In this document: positions 1 to 9,186 of the stretch, piece by piece | How the letters are laid out: every line of letters begins with the position of its first letter | Position numbering within the stretch: position 1 is the first letter of the stretch | Assembly (NCBI GenBank): GCA_041574955.1 | Contig: JBFGNS010000030.1 | Location: 1-32,061 of the forward strand | Origin: CALZJC01 sp041574955 | GTDB taxonomy: Bacteria; Acidobacteriota; Thermoanaerobaculia; Multivoradales; JAHEKO01 | Reading direction: 5' to 3' | DNA length: 32,061 nucleotides | Notes under the pieces: generated by a model | Seen by the model: the letters and a program-made list of their open reading frames with translations, nothing else | The model's database searches: none | What the model was told of the DNA's origin: nothing | Made by a program: the position numbers and the translations under genes

Positions 1-2443
<2,443 letters not shown>

Positions 2444-2447
<4 letters not shown>

Positions 2448-3598
2448 TCGGCCGCCGCCGGCGCCCCGCTTCCGATGACGCGCACCAGCGAGCCGTCCTT
2501 GAGCCCGGCCTGACCGGCGACCACCACGCGGTCGCCGGCCGCCAGCTTGCCGGCCGGCTCGATGTGGTCGCGGTCCTGCAGCCGCGCTTCGACCAGCAGA
2601 CGCTCGACCCGGTCGTCGCCGGCCATGCGGAAGACGAAGATCTGCTCGGCGTCGTAGATCAACGCCTTCTTGGGCACCAGCACCGCGTCGGGGTTGACCT
2701 CGGTGACCAGCTCCACCGAGACGTACATCCCCGGCAACAGCGCCGCTCCGCGGGGAATCGCCACGGTGGTCTTGACCGTGCCGCTCTTGGGGTCGACGCG
2801 CGGCGCCACCCGCGCCACCGTACCGCGCCGCTCGACGCGGCGGTCGCCTTCGGCGTACAGCCGCGCCTGGAGACCGGGCTCGACCCGCCACAAGTCCTTC
2901 TCCGGCACGTAGACGCGCGCCACGATGGAGTCGAAGTCGACGATCTCGAACAGCGGCTGGTTGGGGGTCACCTGGTCGCCGACACTGACGTGGCGAGCGG
3001 TAACGGTCCCCGAGATCGGCGCCCGCACCTCGGTGTAGCCGAGCTCGCGTTGGGCGTCCGCCAGCGCCAGCTCGAGCTGCTCCAGCTCGTAGGTGGCCTC
3101 GCTGAAAGCCTGCTCGCTGATCAGCTGCTGCTCGTACAGCCGGGTCTGGCGCTCGTACTCGCGGCGGGCCTTGGCGAGCTGGCCCTCGGTGCGGGCGAGC
3201 TGGGTGCGCAGCTCGTCGTTGGCGAGCCGCAGCAGCACCCGGCCGCGCCCCACCTCGTCACCCTCTTCCGCCATCAGGTGGACGACGGGCAGCTGGCGTG
3301 AGGCCTGTGACACCACCACCACCTCGTTCTCGGCCTCGAGGTTGGTGGAGAAACGCAGCGCGGTCTCGATCGGTCCACGCTCGAGGGTCACCAGCTCCAC
3401 CGGCACGGCCTCCTCCCGGTCGCCATCCTCGTCGTCCCCGTCCGATGCCTCCTTTCCGTCGCCATCGGCGGCTTCCGCCTCCGTCCCGTCGGCGGAAGAG
3501 TCATCGGAGGCGCCGGAGCCGGCGCAGGCGAAGGTGCCGCCGGCCAGCAGAACGGCCAGCACGGCGAGCAGCAGCAGTTTGCGAAGACCTGTAGGCAT
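2444..3598 (-). CDS. RND efflux periplasmic adaptor (membrane fusion protein), lipoprotein
   Basis: 384-residue adaptor linking the RND permease to an outer-membrane channel. The start at 3598 has a purine-rich AGGAAGAAGAG ribosome site and begins a signal peptide (MPTGLRKLLLLAVLAVLLAG) ending at Cys25, a probable lipobox (TFAC, imperfect), so the protein is likely lipid-anchored. A longer frame starting at 3721 runs through the probable promoter and was not used. Residues 32-63 are a strongly acidic Asp/Glu/Ser/Gly linker. Then come the barrel-sandwich half, a coiled-coil hairpin (about 125-185) with repeated Leu/Glu/Arg, the second lipoyl half EVRAPISGTVTARHVSVGDQ (190-209), a beta-barrel domain and a membrane-proximal domain (DAVLVPKKALI onward). 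First gene of the operon; stop overlaps the permease GTG by 4 nt. Confidence 0.93.
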
Positions 3599-3709
3599 CT
3601 CTTCTTCCTGTGAGTCGGGGTCCGGCGGTACGGCGGCGGGGTGGCGGCCGGTGGAAACGGCCGCATGCTCTCCCGCTCGAGTCGCGCGAGAGGCGGCCAC
3701 GACTGCCCG

Positions 3710-3738
3710 ATTGTACGGCACCGGCAGCGCTTTGTTGC
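3710..3738 (-). promoter_or_regulatory. Probable promoter of the RND efflux operon
   Basis: On the minus strand a TACAAT -10 box lies at 3715-3710. A 17-nt spacer precedes a weak -35 (GCAACA, 3738-3733; only half matches consensus). The expected transcript start near 3703 gives a leader of about 100 nt before the adaptor start at 3598. The -10 lies only about 110 nt from the gene and a perfect palindrome overlaps spacer and -35, which supports a regulated promoter. Confidence 0.5.
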
Positions 3739-3744
3739 GCTGCC
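3723..3744. repeat. Perfect 8+8 bp palindrome, candidate repressor operator
   Basis: GGCAGCGC (3723-3730), 6-nt TTTGTT centre, GCGCTGCC (3737-3744). The dyad overlaps the spacer and -35 of the probable efflux promoter, a position typical of TetR/MarR-type operators for RND pumps. No regulator gene is adjacent in the window, so the binding protein is unknown. The remainder of the 3599-3838 intergenic stretch shows nothing else clear. Confidence 0.5.
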
Positions 3745-3838
3745 CGCCCGGCCGGTCCGAAGCGGCGGGCTGGGGATCGCGGCGGCGGCGCGGAGCCCCT
3801 CATAGCGCTTCTCCCCCCGCTTCTGGTAAAGAGGTTAC

Positions 3839-5608
3839 GTGAACTCTGCAGGAAACGGCATCGGTCCGTTCCGAGCACTCGGGCTGCTCGCCGCCGCCTG
3901 CCTCGCACCGGCGGCAGCAGCGGGGCAGGGTCTCGAGCTCGCCGCGGAGCTCGTAGCCAACGGCCTGATCAGGCCGGTTGCCCTGGTCGCGCCCGACGAC
4001 GGCTCGGGCAGGCTGCTGGTGGCCGAGCAGACGGGCGCGATCCGCATCGTGCGCGACGGCGTCGTCGAGCCGCAGCCGTTTCTCGACTTGAGCTCGGAGA
4101 TCGGCTGCTGCGGCGAGCTGGGGCTGCTCGGCCTCGTCCTACACCCGGACTTCGCCGCCAACGGCAGCTTCTACGTCGCCTACACCGAGCTGGCGGCCAA
4201 CGCGGCCGGCGCCCGCGATCTCCTGGTGGTCCGATTCTCGGTGTCGGCCGACCCCGACCTCGCCGATGCCGCAAGCGGCCTGCTGCTGCTGCGCGTCGTG
4301 CAGCCGTTCACCAACCACAACGGCGGGCACCTGGCCTTCGGGCCCGACGGCTATCTCTACATCGGCTCGGGGGATGGCGGCTCGGGCGGCGACCCCCTCG
4401 ACCGGGGTCAAGCGCTCGACACCCTGCTGGGCAAGATCCTGCGCATCGACGTCGACGGCGCCGACCCGGGCCGCGCCTACGCGGTGCCGGCCGACAACCC
4501 GTTCGCCGGCGACGCGCTCGCCGGCTGTGCCGAGTCCTGTCCCGCCGGCCCGTGCGGTGACACCTGCGACGAGATCTGGGTCTACGGGCTGCGCAACCCG
4601 TGGCGCTTCGGCTTCGACCCTGCAAACGGCGACCTGTACATCGGCGACGTCGGTCAGTTCGCGTGGGAGGAGGTCGACTACCAGCCGGCGGGCAGTCTCG
4701 GCGGCGAAAACTACGGCTGGCGCAGGATGGAGGGCGGCCACTGCTACAACCCGCCGTCCGAATGCAACGACGGCTCGCTGAGCCTGCCGGTTCTGGAGTA
4801 CAGCCACGACGTGGGCTGTTCGATCACCGGCGGCGAGGTCTACCGCGGCGCGGGCCACCCGCGGCTCGACGGCGTCTATCTCTACGCCGACTACTGCACC
4901 GGCCTGGTGTCGGGCACCGTGCCGCGCTGTGACGGAGCCTGGGAGTCCCGGACGCTGGTCGACCTTCCGTTTCTGGTCAGCAGCTTCGGCCGCGACACCG
5001 GCGACGAGGTCTACGTGCTCGACTACGACCTGTCCGACGGCGCCGTCTACCGCCTCGGGCTGTCCGCCTCGAGCGGCGGGCCGGCGCTGCGTGTCGATCC
5101 CCAGCCGATCGACTTCGGGAGCCTGCCGCCCGGCGGGCCGGCGACCCTCGAGCTTCTGCTGACCAACGAGAACACCGGCCCCGAGGCGTTGCGGGTCTCC
5201 GAGGTCGCCGTGGTGGGCGGCGACGGCGCCTTCGCCCTCGACCCGGCGGGCGGCTCGGACCCATGCTCCTCCATCGGCCCCTGCCTGCCGCCCGGCGCGA
5301 GCTGCACCATGGAGCTGCTGTTCTCGAGCTCCCAGCAGAGCTGGCACCTGGCCACGCTCACCGGCGCCGGCAACACGCAGCCGGTGGCGGTCGCCGCCGG
5401 CGCCTGCACCGCGGCCGCCGTGGTGACGCTCGACGGCACCGAGGTCACCGGCGACGCGGTGTACGACGCCTGCGACCGGCTCGAGGTCGGTCCCGACTTC
5501 ACCGTCGCCGCGAGCGGCAGCGTCCTGCTGCGGGCCGGCAACAGCATCGGCTTCGCCGACGGCACGACGGTCGCCGGCGAGCTGACCGCCGTCAGCGGCC
5601 TGCCGTGA
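3839..5608 (+). CDS. Exported PQQ-dependent sugar dehydrogenase-like protein with C-terminal Ig-like domain
   Basis: 589-residue secreted protein of the glucose/sorbosone dehydrogenase (YliI/Asd-like) beta-propeller family, which oxidises aldose sugars with PQQ in the periplasm or outside. GTG start preceded by AAAGAGG; signal peptide about residues 1-29 ending AAAAG. Propeller hallmarks: GLIRPVALVAPDDGSGRLLV near residue 42, NHNGGHLAFGPDGYLYIGSG (159-178), and GLRNPWRFGFDP followed by GDLYIGDVGQFAWEEVDY. The propeller ends near residue 410. It is followed by an abnormal-spindle/choice-of-anchor-D-like domain (LRVDPQPIDFGSLPPGG, about 415-515) and a small C-terminal repeat-like domain rich in Val/Ala/Gly (about 535-589) of the kind seen at the end of many secreted proteins. 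Divergent from the efflux operon. Substrate and PQQ binding are inferred from family only. Confidence 0.88.
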   Translation: MNSAGNGIGPFRALGLLAAACLAPAAAAGQGLELAAELVANGLIRPVALVAPDDGSGRLLVAEQTGAIRIVRDGVVEPQPFLDLSSEIGCCGELGLLGLVLHPDFAANGSFYVAYTELAANAAGARDLLVVRFSVSADPDLADAASGLLLLRVVQPFTNHNGGHLAFGPDGYLYIGSGDGGSGGDPLDRGQALDTLLGKILRIDVDGADPGRAYAVPADNPFAGDALAGCAESCPAGPCGDTCDEIWVYGLRNPWRFGFDPANGDLYIGDVGQFAWEEVDYQPAGSLGGENYGWRRMEGGHCYNPPSECNDGSLSLPVLEYSHDVGCSITGGEVYRGAGHPRLDGVYLYADYCTGLVSGTVPRCDGAWESRTLVDLPFLVSSFGRDTGDEVYVLDYDLSDGAVYRLGLSASSGGPALRVDPQPIDFGSLPPGGPATLELLLTNENTGPEALRVSEVAVVGGDGAFALDPAGGSDPCSSIGPCLPPGASCTMELLFSSSQQSWHLATLTGAGNTQPVAVAAGACTAAAVVTLDGTEVTGDAVYDACDRLEVGPDFTVAASGSVLLRAGNSIGFADGTTVAGELTAVSGLP

Positions 5609-5642
5609 GCTGAAGGCGCCGCCGCGCAGCGACGGCCGCGAC

Positions 5643-6458
5643 TCAGGTCGCCGGAGCCTGACCGGCGGCTGGCAGCGCCGACTCCGCTGCGGGCTCGAGC
5701 AGCACCAGCAAGGTGATCGCGGCGAGCAGCACCAGCCACGGGGCGGTCACCGCCACCGCCGCCCGCCGCCGGCTGCAGCCGTGGATCCGCGCCACTCCGA
5801 ACGACTGCAGCACCAGCGACCAGATCAGGGAGAGCAGGTCGCCGACCAGCGGCAGCGGCCCGCCGAGCAGCCCGGCCTGGCCGAAGCAGACCGCTCGAAA
5901 AGTACCCTCGAAGCCGGCCCGCGAGCGGCGCAGGCAGCCAGCCAGCGCCAGACAGGCGTGCAGCACCGCGCTCCACACCGGCAGCAGCACGCTGGCCGCC
6001 AGCAGCATGGCGGGCGGCGCTACCAGCAGCGCGACCAGGCAGCCGGTGATCGACACCAGCGACAGCGGTAGCCAGTCGAGCGAACGGCCGCCGAGGGTCA
6101 GCTGGAACAGCTCCCCGACGCCGGCGCGCGGCTCGAGCGGCAGCAGCGCCGTGGTCAGCGCGTCCATCAGCTCCGACGCCGTGCCCAGGCTCATCCAGCA
6201 GGCCACCGCGAACAGCCAGGCCGAGCCCATGCCGCCGCGCGCCGGCAACGCCGCGAAGGCGGCGGCCGGTCTCGACGCCAGCCGCCACACCGAAACCGCG
6301 AGCGCCGGCAGGAAGCCCAGCTCCTCGCGCCGCAGCCAGGCCAGCCCCTCCGACTCGCTCCTCTCGCGGGTTCGAACCGGACTCCGCTCGACGGTCGGCT
6401 TGTCAGGTCTCAGGTGCTGCTGGCTCGGGTCGAAGCCGCCGCTCCCCCGCTCGCTCAC
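5643..6458 (-). CDS. YIP1 family-like integral membrane protein
   Basis: 271-residue polytopic membrane protein. After a charged, Arg/Glu-rich N-terminus (1-60) there are about five hydrophobic segments (around 78-98, 128-150, 152-172, 195-222, 236-255). The segment FRAVCFGQAGLLGGPLPLVGD followed by a Trp-containing helix and GVARIHG matches the YIP1 pattern (Tyr/Phe-x-Ser/Gln, PxxG, W, G-x-x-x-x-H). Start is GTG with GGGGTGG upstream, a plausible but not strong ribosome site. It ends 34 nt after the stop of the convergent sugar dehydrogenase. Bacterial YIP1-like proteins have no well-defined role, and no partner is evident here. Confidence 0.72.
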   Translation of the reverse strand: MSERGSGGFDPSQQHLRPDKPTVERSPVRTRERSESEGLAWLRREELGFLPALAVSVWRLASRPAAAFAALPARGGMGSAWLFAVACWMSLGTASELMDALTTALLPLEPRAGVGELFQLTLGGRSLDWLPLSLVSITGCLVALLVAPPAMLLAASVLLPVWSAVLHACLALAGCLRRSRAGFEGTFRAVCFGQAGLLGGPLPLVGDLLSLIWSLVLQSFGVARIHGCSRRRAAVAVTAPWLVLLAAITLLVLLEPAAESALPAAGQAPAT

Positions 6459-6662
6459 CGGCCACCCCGGACCGATCTGCGCCTGCCCCCCATGATATCG
6501 AGCCTATACTCCCGGCGCCCGACCTGCCGCAGCGGTCAGGCAACGTCCAGCTCGCGCCGCTCGGCGAGCAACGCCAGGTAGCGGCCGGCGACATAGTCGT
6601 TGGAACCTGCGCTCTCGCTGGGCGACGTGCGCCAGCACCGGGTGCGGTAGTCTCTGCGCGCC

Positions 6663-7220
6663 TTGGAGACCAACTCCACGCTGCTCGACACCCTGCTCGA
6701 GCTGCAGACCCTCGACCGCGTGCCGCGCATGGGCTACGTGCTGCGCGGCGTTGCCGACCCCGAGAGCGTCAGCGAGCACGGCTGGCACGTGATGTTCCTG
6801 GTCTGGGCCCTGGCGCCGCGGCTGCCTGAGGTGGACGGGCTGCGGGCCCTGGAGATGGCGCTGCTGCACGACGTCGCCGAGCTGAGGGTTGGCGATCTGC
6901 CGCGGACCGCGGCGCACTATCTGCCGGCGGACGCCAAGCAGCAGGCCGAGACCGGCGCCGTCGCCGACATCCTGGCGCCGCTCGGCGAGCGGGCTCGCGA
7001 GCTGCACGCCGAGTACTGCGCCGGCACGAGCCCGGCAGCGCGGCTGGTCAAGGCGTGCGACAAGCTCCAGCTGATGCTCAAGGTGTCGGTCTACGAGAGT
7101 TGGGGGGCGGGTGGCCTGGGCGAGTTCTGGCACAACCCGGACAACTTCCCCGACGGCGGATTCGAGCCGGTGCGGGAGCTGATCGACGAGCTCCGGCGCC
7201 GCCGCGACCCGGCCGACTAG
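6663..7220 (+). CDS. HD-domain phosphohydrolase (YfbR/5'-deoxynucleotidase-like)
   Basis: 185-residue metal-dependent HD-domain protein related to the YfbR-type 5'-nucleotidases. Metal ligands are visible in order: His39 and His42 in SVSEHGWHV, His69-Asp70 in LLHDVAEL, and Asp133 in LVKACDKLQLM. The N-terminal VPRMGYVLRGV block is typical of this subgroup and requires a start before Met23 (6729), so TTG at 6663 is the only good start; an in-frame stop lies at 6648. There is no Shine-Dalgarno sequence; TAGTCT sits 9 nt before the start, consistent with a leaderless transcript. Ends directly against the convergent reductase gene. Activity on deoxynucleotides is inferred. Confidence 0.85.
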   Translation: METNSTLLDTLLELQTLDRVPRMGYVLRGVADPESVSEHGWHVMFLVWALAPRLPEVDGLRALEMALLHDVAELRVGDLPRTAAHYLPADAKQQAETGAVADILAPLGERARELHAEYCAGTSPAARLVKACDKLQLMLKVSVYESWGAGGLGEFWHNPDNFPDGGFEPVRELIDELRRRRDPAD

Positions 7221-7228
7221 TCAGCCGG
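7209..7228. terminator. Near-perfect palindrome across two converging stop codons
   Basis: CCGGC-C-GACTAGTC-A-GCCGG; one mismatched pair in a 20-bp dyad. It is centred on TAG of the HD gene and TCA (TGA on minus) of the reductase gene, which abut. It could form a hairpin in either transcript and serve as a bidirectional end, but has no T run on either side. Confidence 0.35.
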
Positions 7229-8132
7229 CCGCCGCCGCGCCGGCCAGGACCCGCTGCCACAGCTCCTCGAGCGCCGACTCGAGGCTCCGCTCCGGGCTCC
7301 ACCCGAGCGTCTGAAGGCGACCGGCATCGGCCAGCAGCAGCGGCAGATCGACCGGCCGGAACCGCTGCGGATCGATCTCGATGGTGGCCGCCACGCCGGA
7401 GACCGCCAGCAGGCGCTCGAGCATCTCGCCGATCGAGTGCGCCCTGCCGCTGCCCAGGTTGTAGACGCCACCGGGCTCGCCCCGTTGCGCCACCGCCAGG
7501 TAGCCGTCGACCGCGTCGTCGAGGTGAACGAAGTCGCGGCGTGCCGCCAGGTTGCCCACGTGCAGCACCCCGTCACCGCCGCCGCGGCGCATGATGGCCA
7601 GCTGGGCGGCAAACGCCGGCAGGGCGAAGTTGGCGCTCTGGCCGGGGCCGACGATGTTGAACGAGCGCACCACCAGGGCGTCTCGCCGCAGCACCAGCCG
7701 CTCGGCGGCCGCCTTGGTCAGGGCGTACGGGCTCTGCGGCGCCAGCGGCCGGCTCTCGGCCATCGGCTGGTCGCTCTCCGGCACCAGCCCGTAGACTTCC
7801 GCGCTCGAGGCCAGCACCAGCCGGGCCCCCGCCGCGGCGTCGAGCAGATACTCCGTGCCGAGCACGTTGACCTGGAAGTAGCTGGCCAGCGCCTTCCACG
7901 AGTCGCCGACGTGGCTCAAGCCGGCCAGGTGGAGGACCACCTCGGGCGCGACCCGCTCGACGACGGCCCGCACCGCGCGCGGCTGCCGCAGGTCGACCTC
8001 GAACAGCTCGACCCCGGGCAGCCTGGGGACGCCGCCCAGGTAGGTGCCTGCGACCGGCTCGCCGGCGGCCGCCAGGCGGGCGCACAGCCGGCTTCCCACG
8101 AATCCCGACGCGCCGGTGACCAGGTATCGCAA
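7221..8132 (-). CDS. rmd: NAD(P)-dependent sugar epimerase/reductase, probable GDP-4-keto-6-deoxy-D-mannose reductase
   Basis: 303-residue extended short-chain dehydrogenase. Rossmann motif GASGFVG (7-13), catalytic Ser in LASSAEVYG and Tyr136-x3-Lys140 (SPYALTK). The segment RRDFVHLDDAVDGYLAV followed by YNLGSG and FRPVDLPLLLADAGRLQTLG is the pattern of Rmd-type reductases that make GDP-D-rhamnose from the product of Gmd. TTG start with no strong ribosome site, 25 nt after the gmd stop, so probably translated from the same mRNA. Cytoplasmic. Alternative: another NDP-sugar 4-epimerase or reductase; the pairing with gmd favours Rmd. Confidence 0.78.
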   Translation of the reverse strand: MRYLVTGASGFVGSRLCARLAAAGEPVAGTYLGGVPRLPGVELFEVDLRQPRAVRAVVERVAPEVVLHLAGLSHVGDSWKALASYFQVNVLGTEYLLDAAAGARLVLASSAEVYGLVPESDQPMAESRPLAPQSPYALTKAAAERLVLRRDALVVRSFNIVGPGQSANFALPAFAAQLAIMRRGGGDGVLHVGNLAARRDFVHLDDAVDGYLAVAQRGEPGGVYNLGSGRAHSIGEMLERLLAVSGVAATIEIDPQRFRPVDLPLLLADAGRLQTLGWSPERSLESALEELWQRVLAGAAAAG

Positions 8133-8157
8133 CGACGGGCGCCCGCGCGGCGCGGTC

Positions 8158-9141
8158 TCAGCCGGAGGCCACCGGTTGCCGCACGCCCAGCTTGCCGCGC
8201 CAGTAGTCGACCACGTCCTGCAGGGTCTGCTGGAACGGTATCTGCGGCTTCCAACCGGTGGCGGCGTGGAACTTGGCGCCGTTACAGATCAGCACCTCGA
8301 CGTCGGACGGCCGCAGCCGCTCCGGGTCCACCTCCACCTCGACCTCGACCTGGCTGAGCGCCAGCAGTCGGTCGAGCAGCTCGCGGATGGTGATGCCGGT
8401 GCCGCTGCCGATGTTGTACACCTCGCCGGGGGTGCCCCGCGTGGCGGCCAGCCAGTACGCCCGCACCATGTCCCGTACGTCGGTGAAGTCGCGCACCGCG
8501 TCGAGGTTGCCCACCCGGATCGCCGGCTTCTGCAATCCGGCCTCGATCATCGCCACCTGCCGCGCGAAGTTGGAGGTGACGAAGACCTCCCCCCGGCGCG
8601 GTCCGGTGTGGTTGAAGCCGCGGGTGCGGATGGTCCTGGTGCCGTAGCTGCGGAAGTACTGGTAGGCGAGCATGTCCTGCGCCACCTTGGAAACGGCGTA
8701 CGGCGACAGCGGCCGCAGCGGGTTGTCCTCGTCGATCGGTACCTCGTCCGGCAGCACCAGGCCGTACTCCTCGCTCGAGCAGGCGATCTGGATCACCGGA
8801 TCGAGTCCCACCGCCCGCACCGCCTCGAACAGGTTCGACTGGCCGGCGATGTTGGTGGTCAGGGTCTCGGTCGGCGCCCGCCAGCTGGTCGGCACGTAGC
8901 TCTGCGCCGCCAGGTGGAAGATCATGTCGGGACGGCTCTCCGCCACCACCCGGCGCAGCGACGACTCGTCGCGCAGATCGCCCTCGAGCAGCCGCACCCG
9001 GTCGCCCAGGTGGGCCACGTTGTCGCGCGGGCTACGCCAGCGGTAGAGGCCGAAGACCTCTACCTGAGGCTGCTCGGCGAGCAGGTAGTCGGCCAGATGG
9101 GAGCCGGCGAAGCCGGTGATACCTGTGATCAGGACACGCAT
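8158..9141 (-). CDS. gmd: GDP-mannose 4,6-dehydratase
   Basis: 327-residue short-chain dehydrogenase converting GDP-D-mannose to GDP-4-keto-6-deoxy-D-mannose. Rossmann GITGFAG (7-13), FHLAAQSYVPTSW (75-87), active-site block SSEEYG (122-127) with the two Glu expected in a 4,6-dehydratase, and Tyr148-x3-Lys152 in SPYAVSK. Also GFNHTGPRRG and VRDFTDVRDMVRAY. Shorter than the E. coli type (about 370), as in many short bacterial Gmd forms. ATG start 45 nt after the lptD stop; only a weak GAGG about 20 nt upstream. Together with the reductase it supplies a deoxyhexose, plausibly for LPS or another surface glycan. Confidence 0.85.
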   Translation of the reverse strand: MRVLITGITGFAGSHLADYLLAEQPQVEVFGLYRWRSPRDNVAHLGDRVRLLEGDLRDESSLRRVVAESRPDMIFHLAAQSYVPTSWRAPTETLTTNIAGQSNLFEAVRAVGLDPVIQIACSSEEYGLVLPDEVPIDEDNPLRPLSPYAVSKVAQDMLAYQYFRSYGTRTIRTRGFNHTGPRRGEVFVTSNFARQVAMIEAGLQKPAIRVGNLDAVRDFTDVRDMVRAYWLAATRGTPGEVYNIGSGTGITIRELLDRLLALSQVEVEVEVDPERLRPSDVEVLICNGAKFHAATGWKPQIPFQQTLQDVVDYWRGKLGVRQPVASG

Positions 9142-9186
9142 ACCGTAGCCGCGGAGTTTACCTCAAGCTCGCCGGTGAAGCCCCGG

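Noticed and set aside
6505..6510. TATACT as a -10 box between YIP1 and HD genes
   Set aside because: No acceptable -35 at 16-18 nt and it lies about 150 nt from the HD start; kept only as a note.
6536..6730. Small minus-strand frame ending DYVAGRYLALLAERRELDVA with high GC at third positions
   Set aside because: It looks protein-like, but it overlaps the start of the HD gene, has no ribosome site and matches no family I know; not enough to call.
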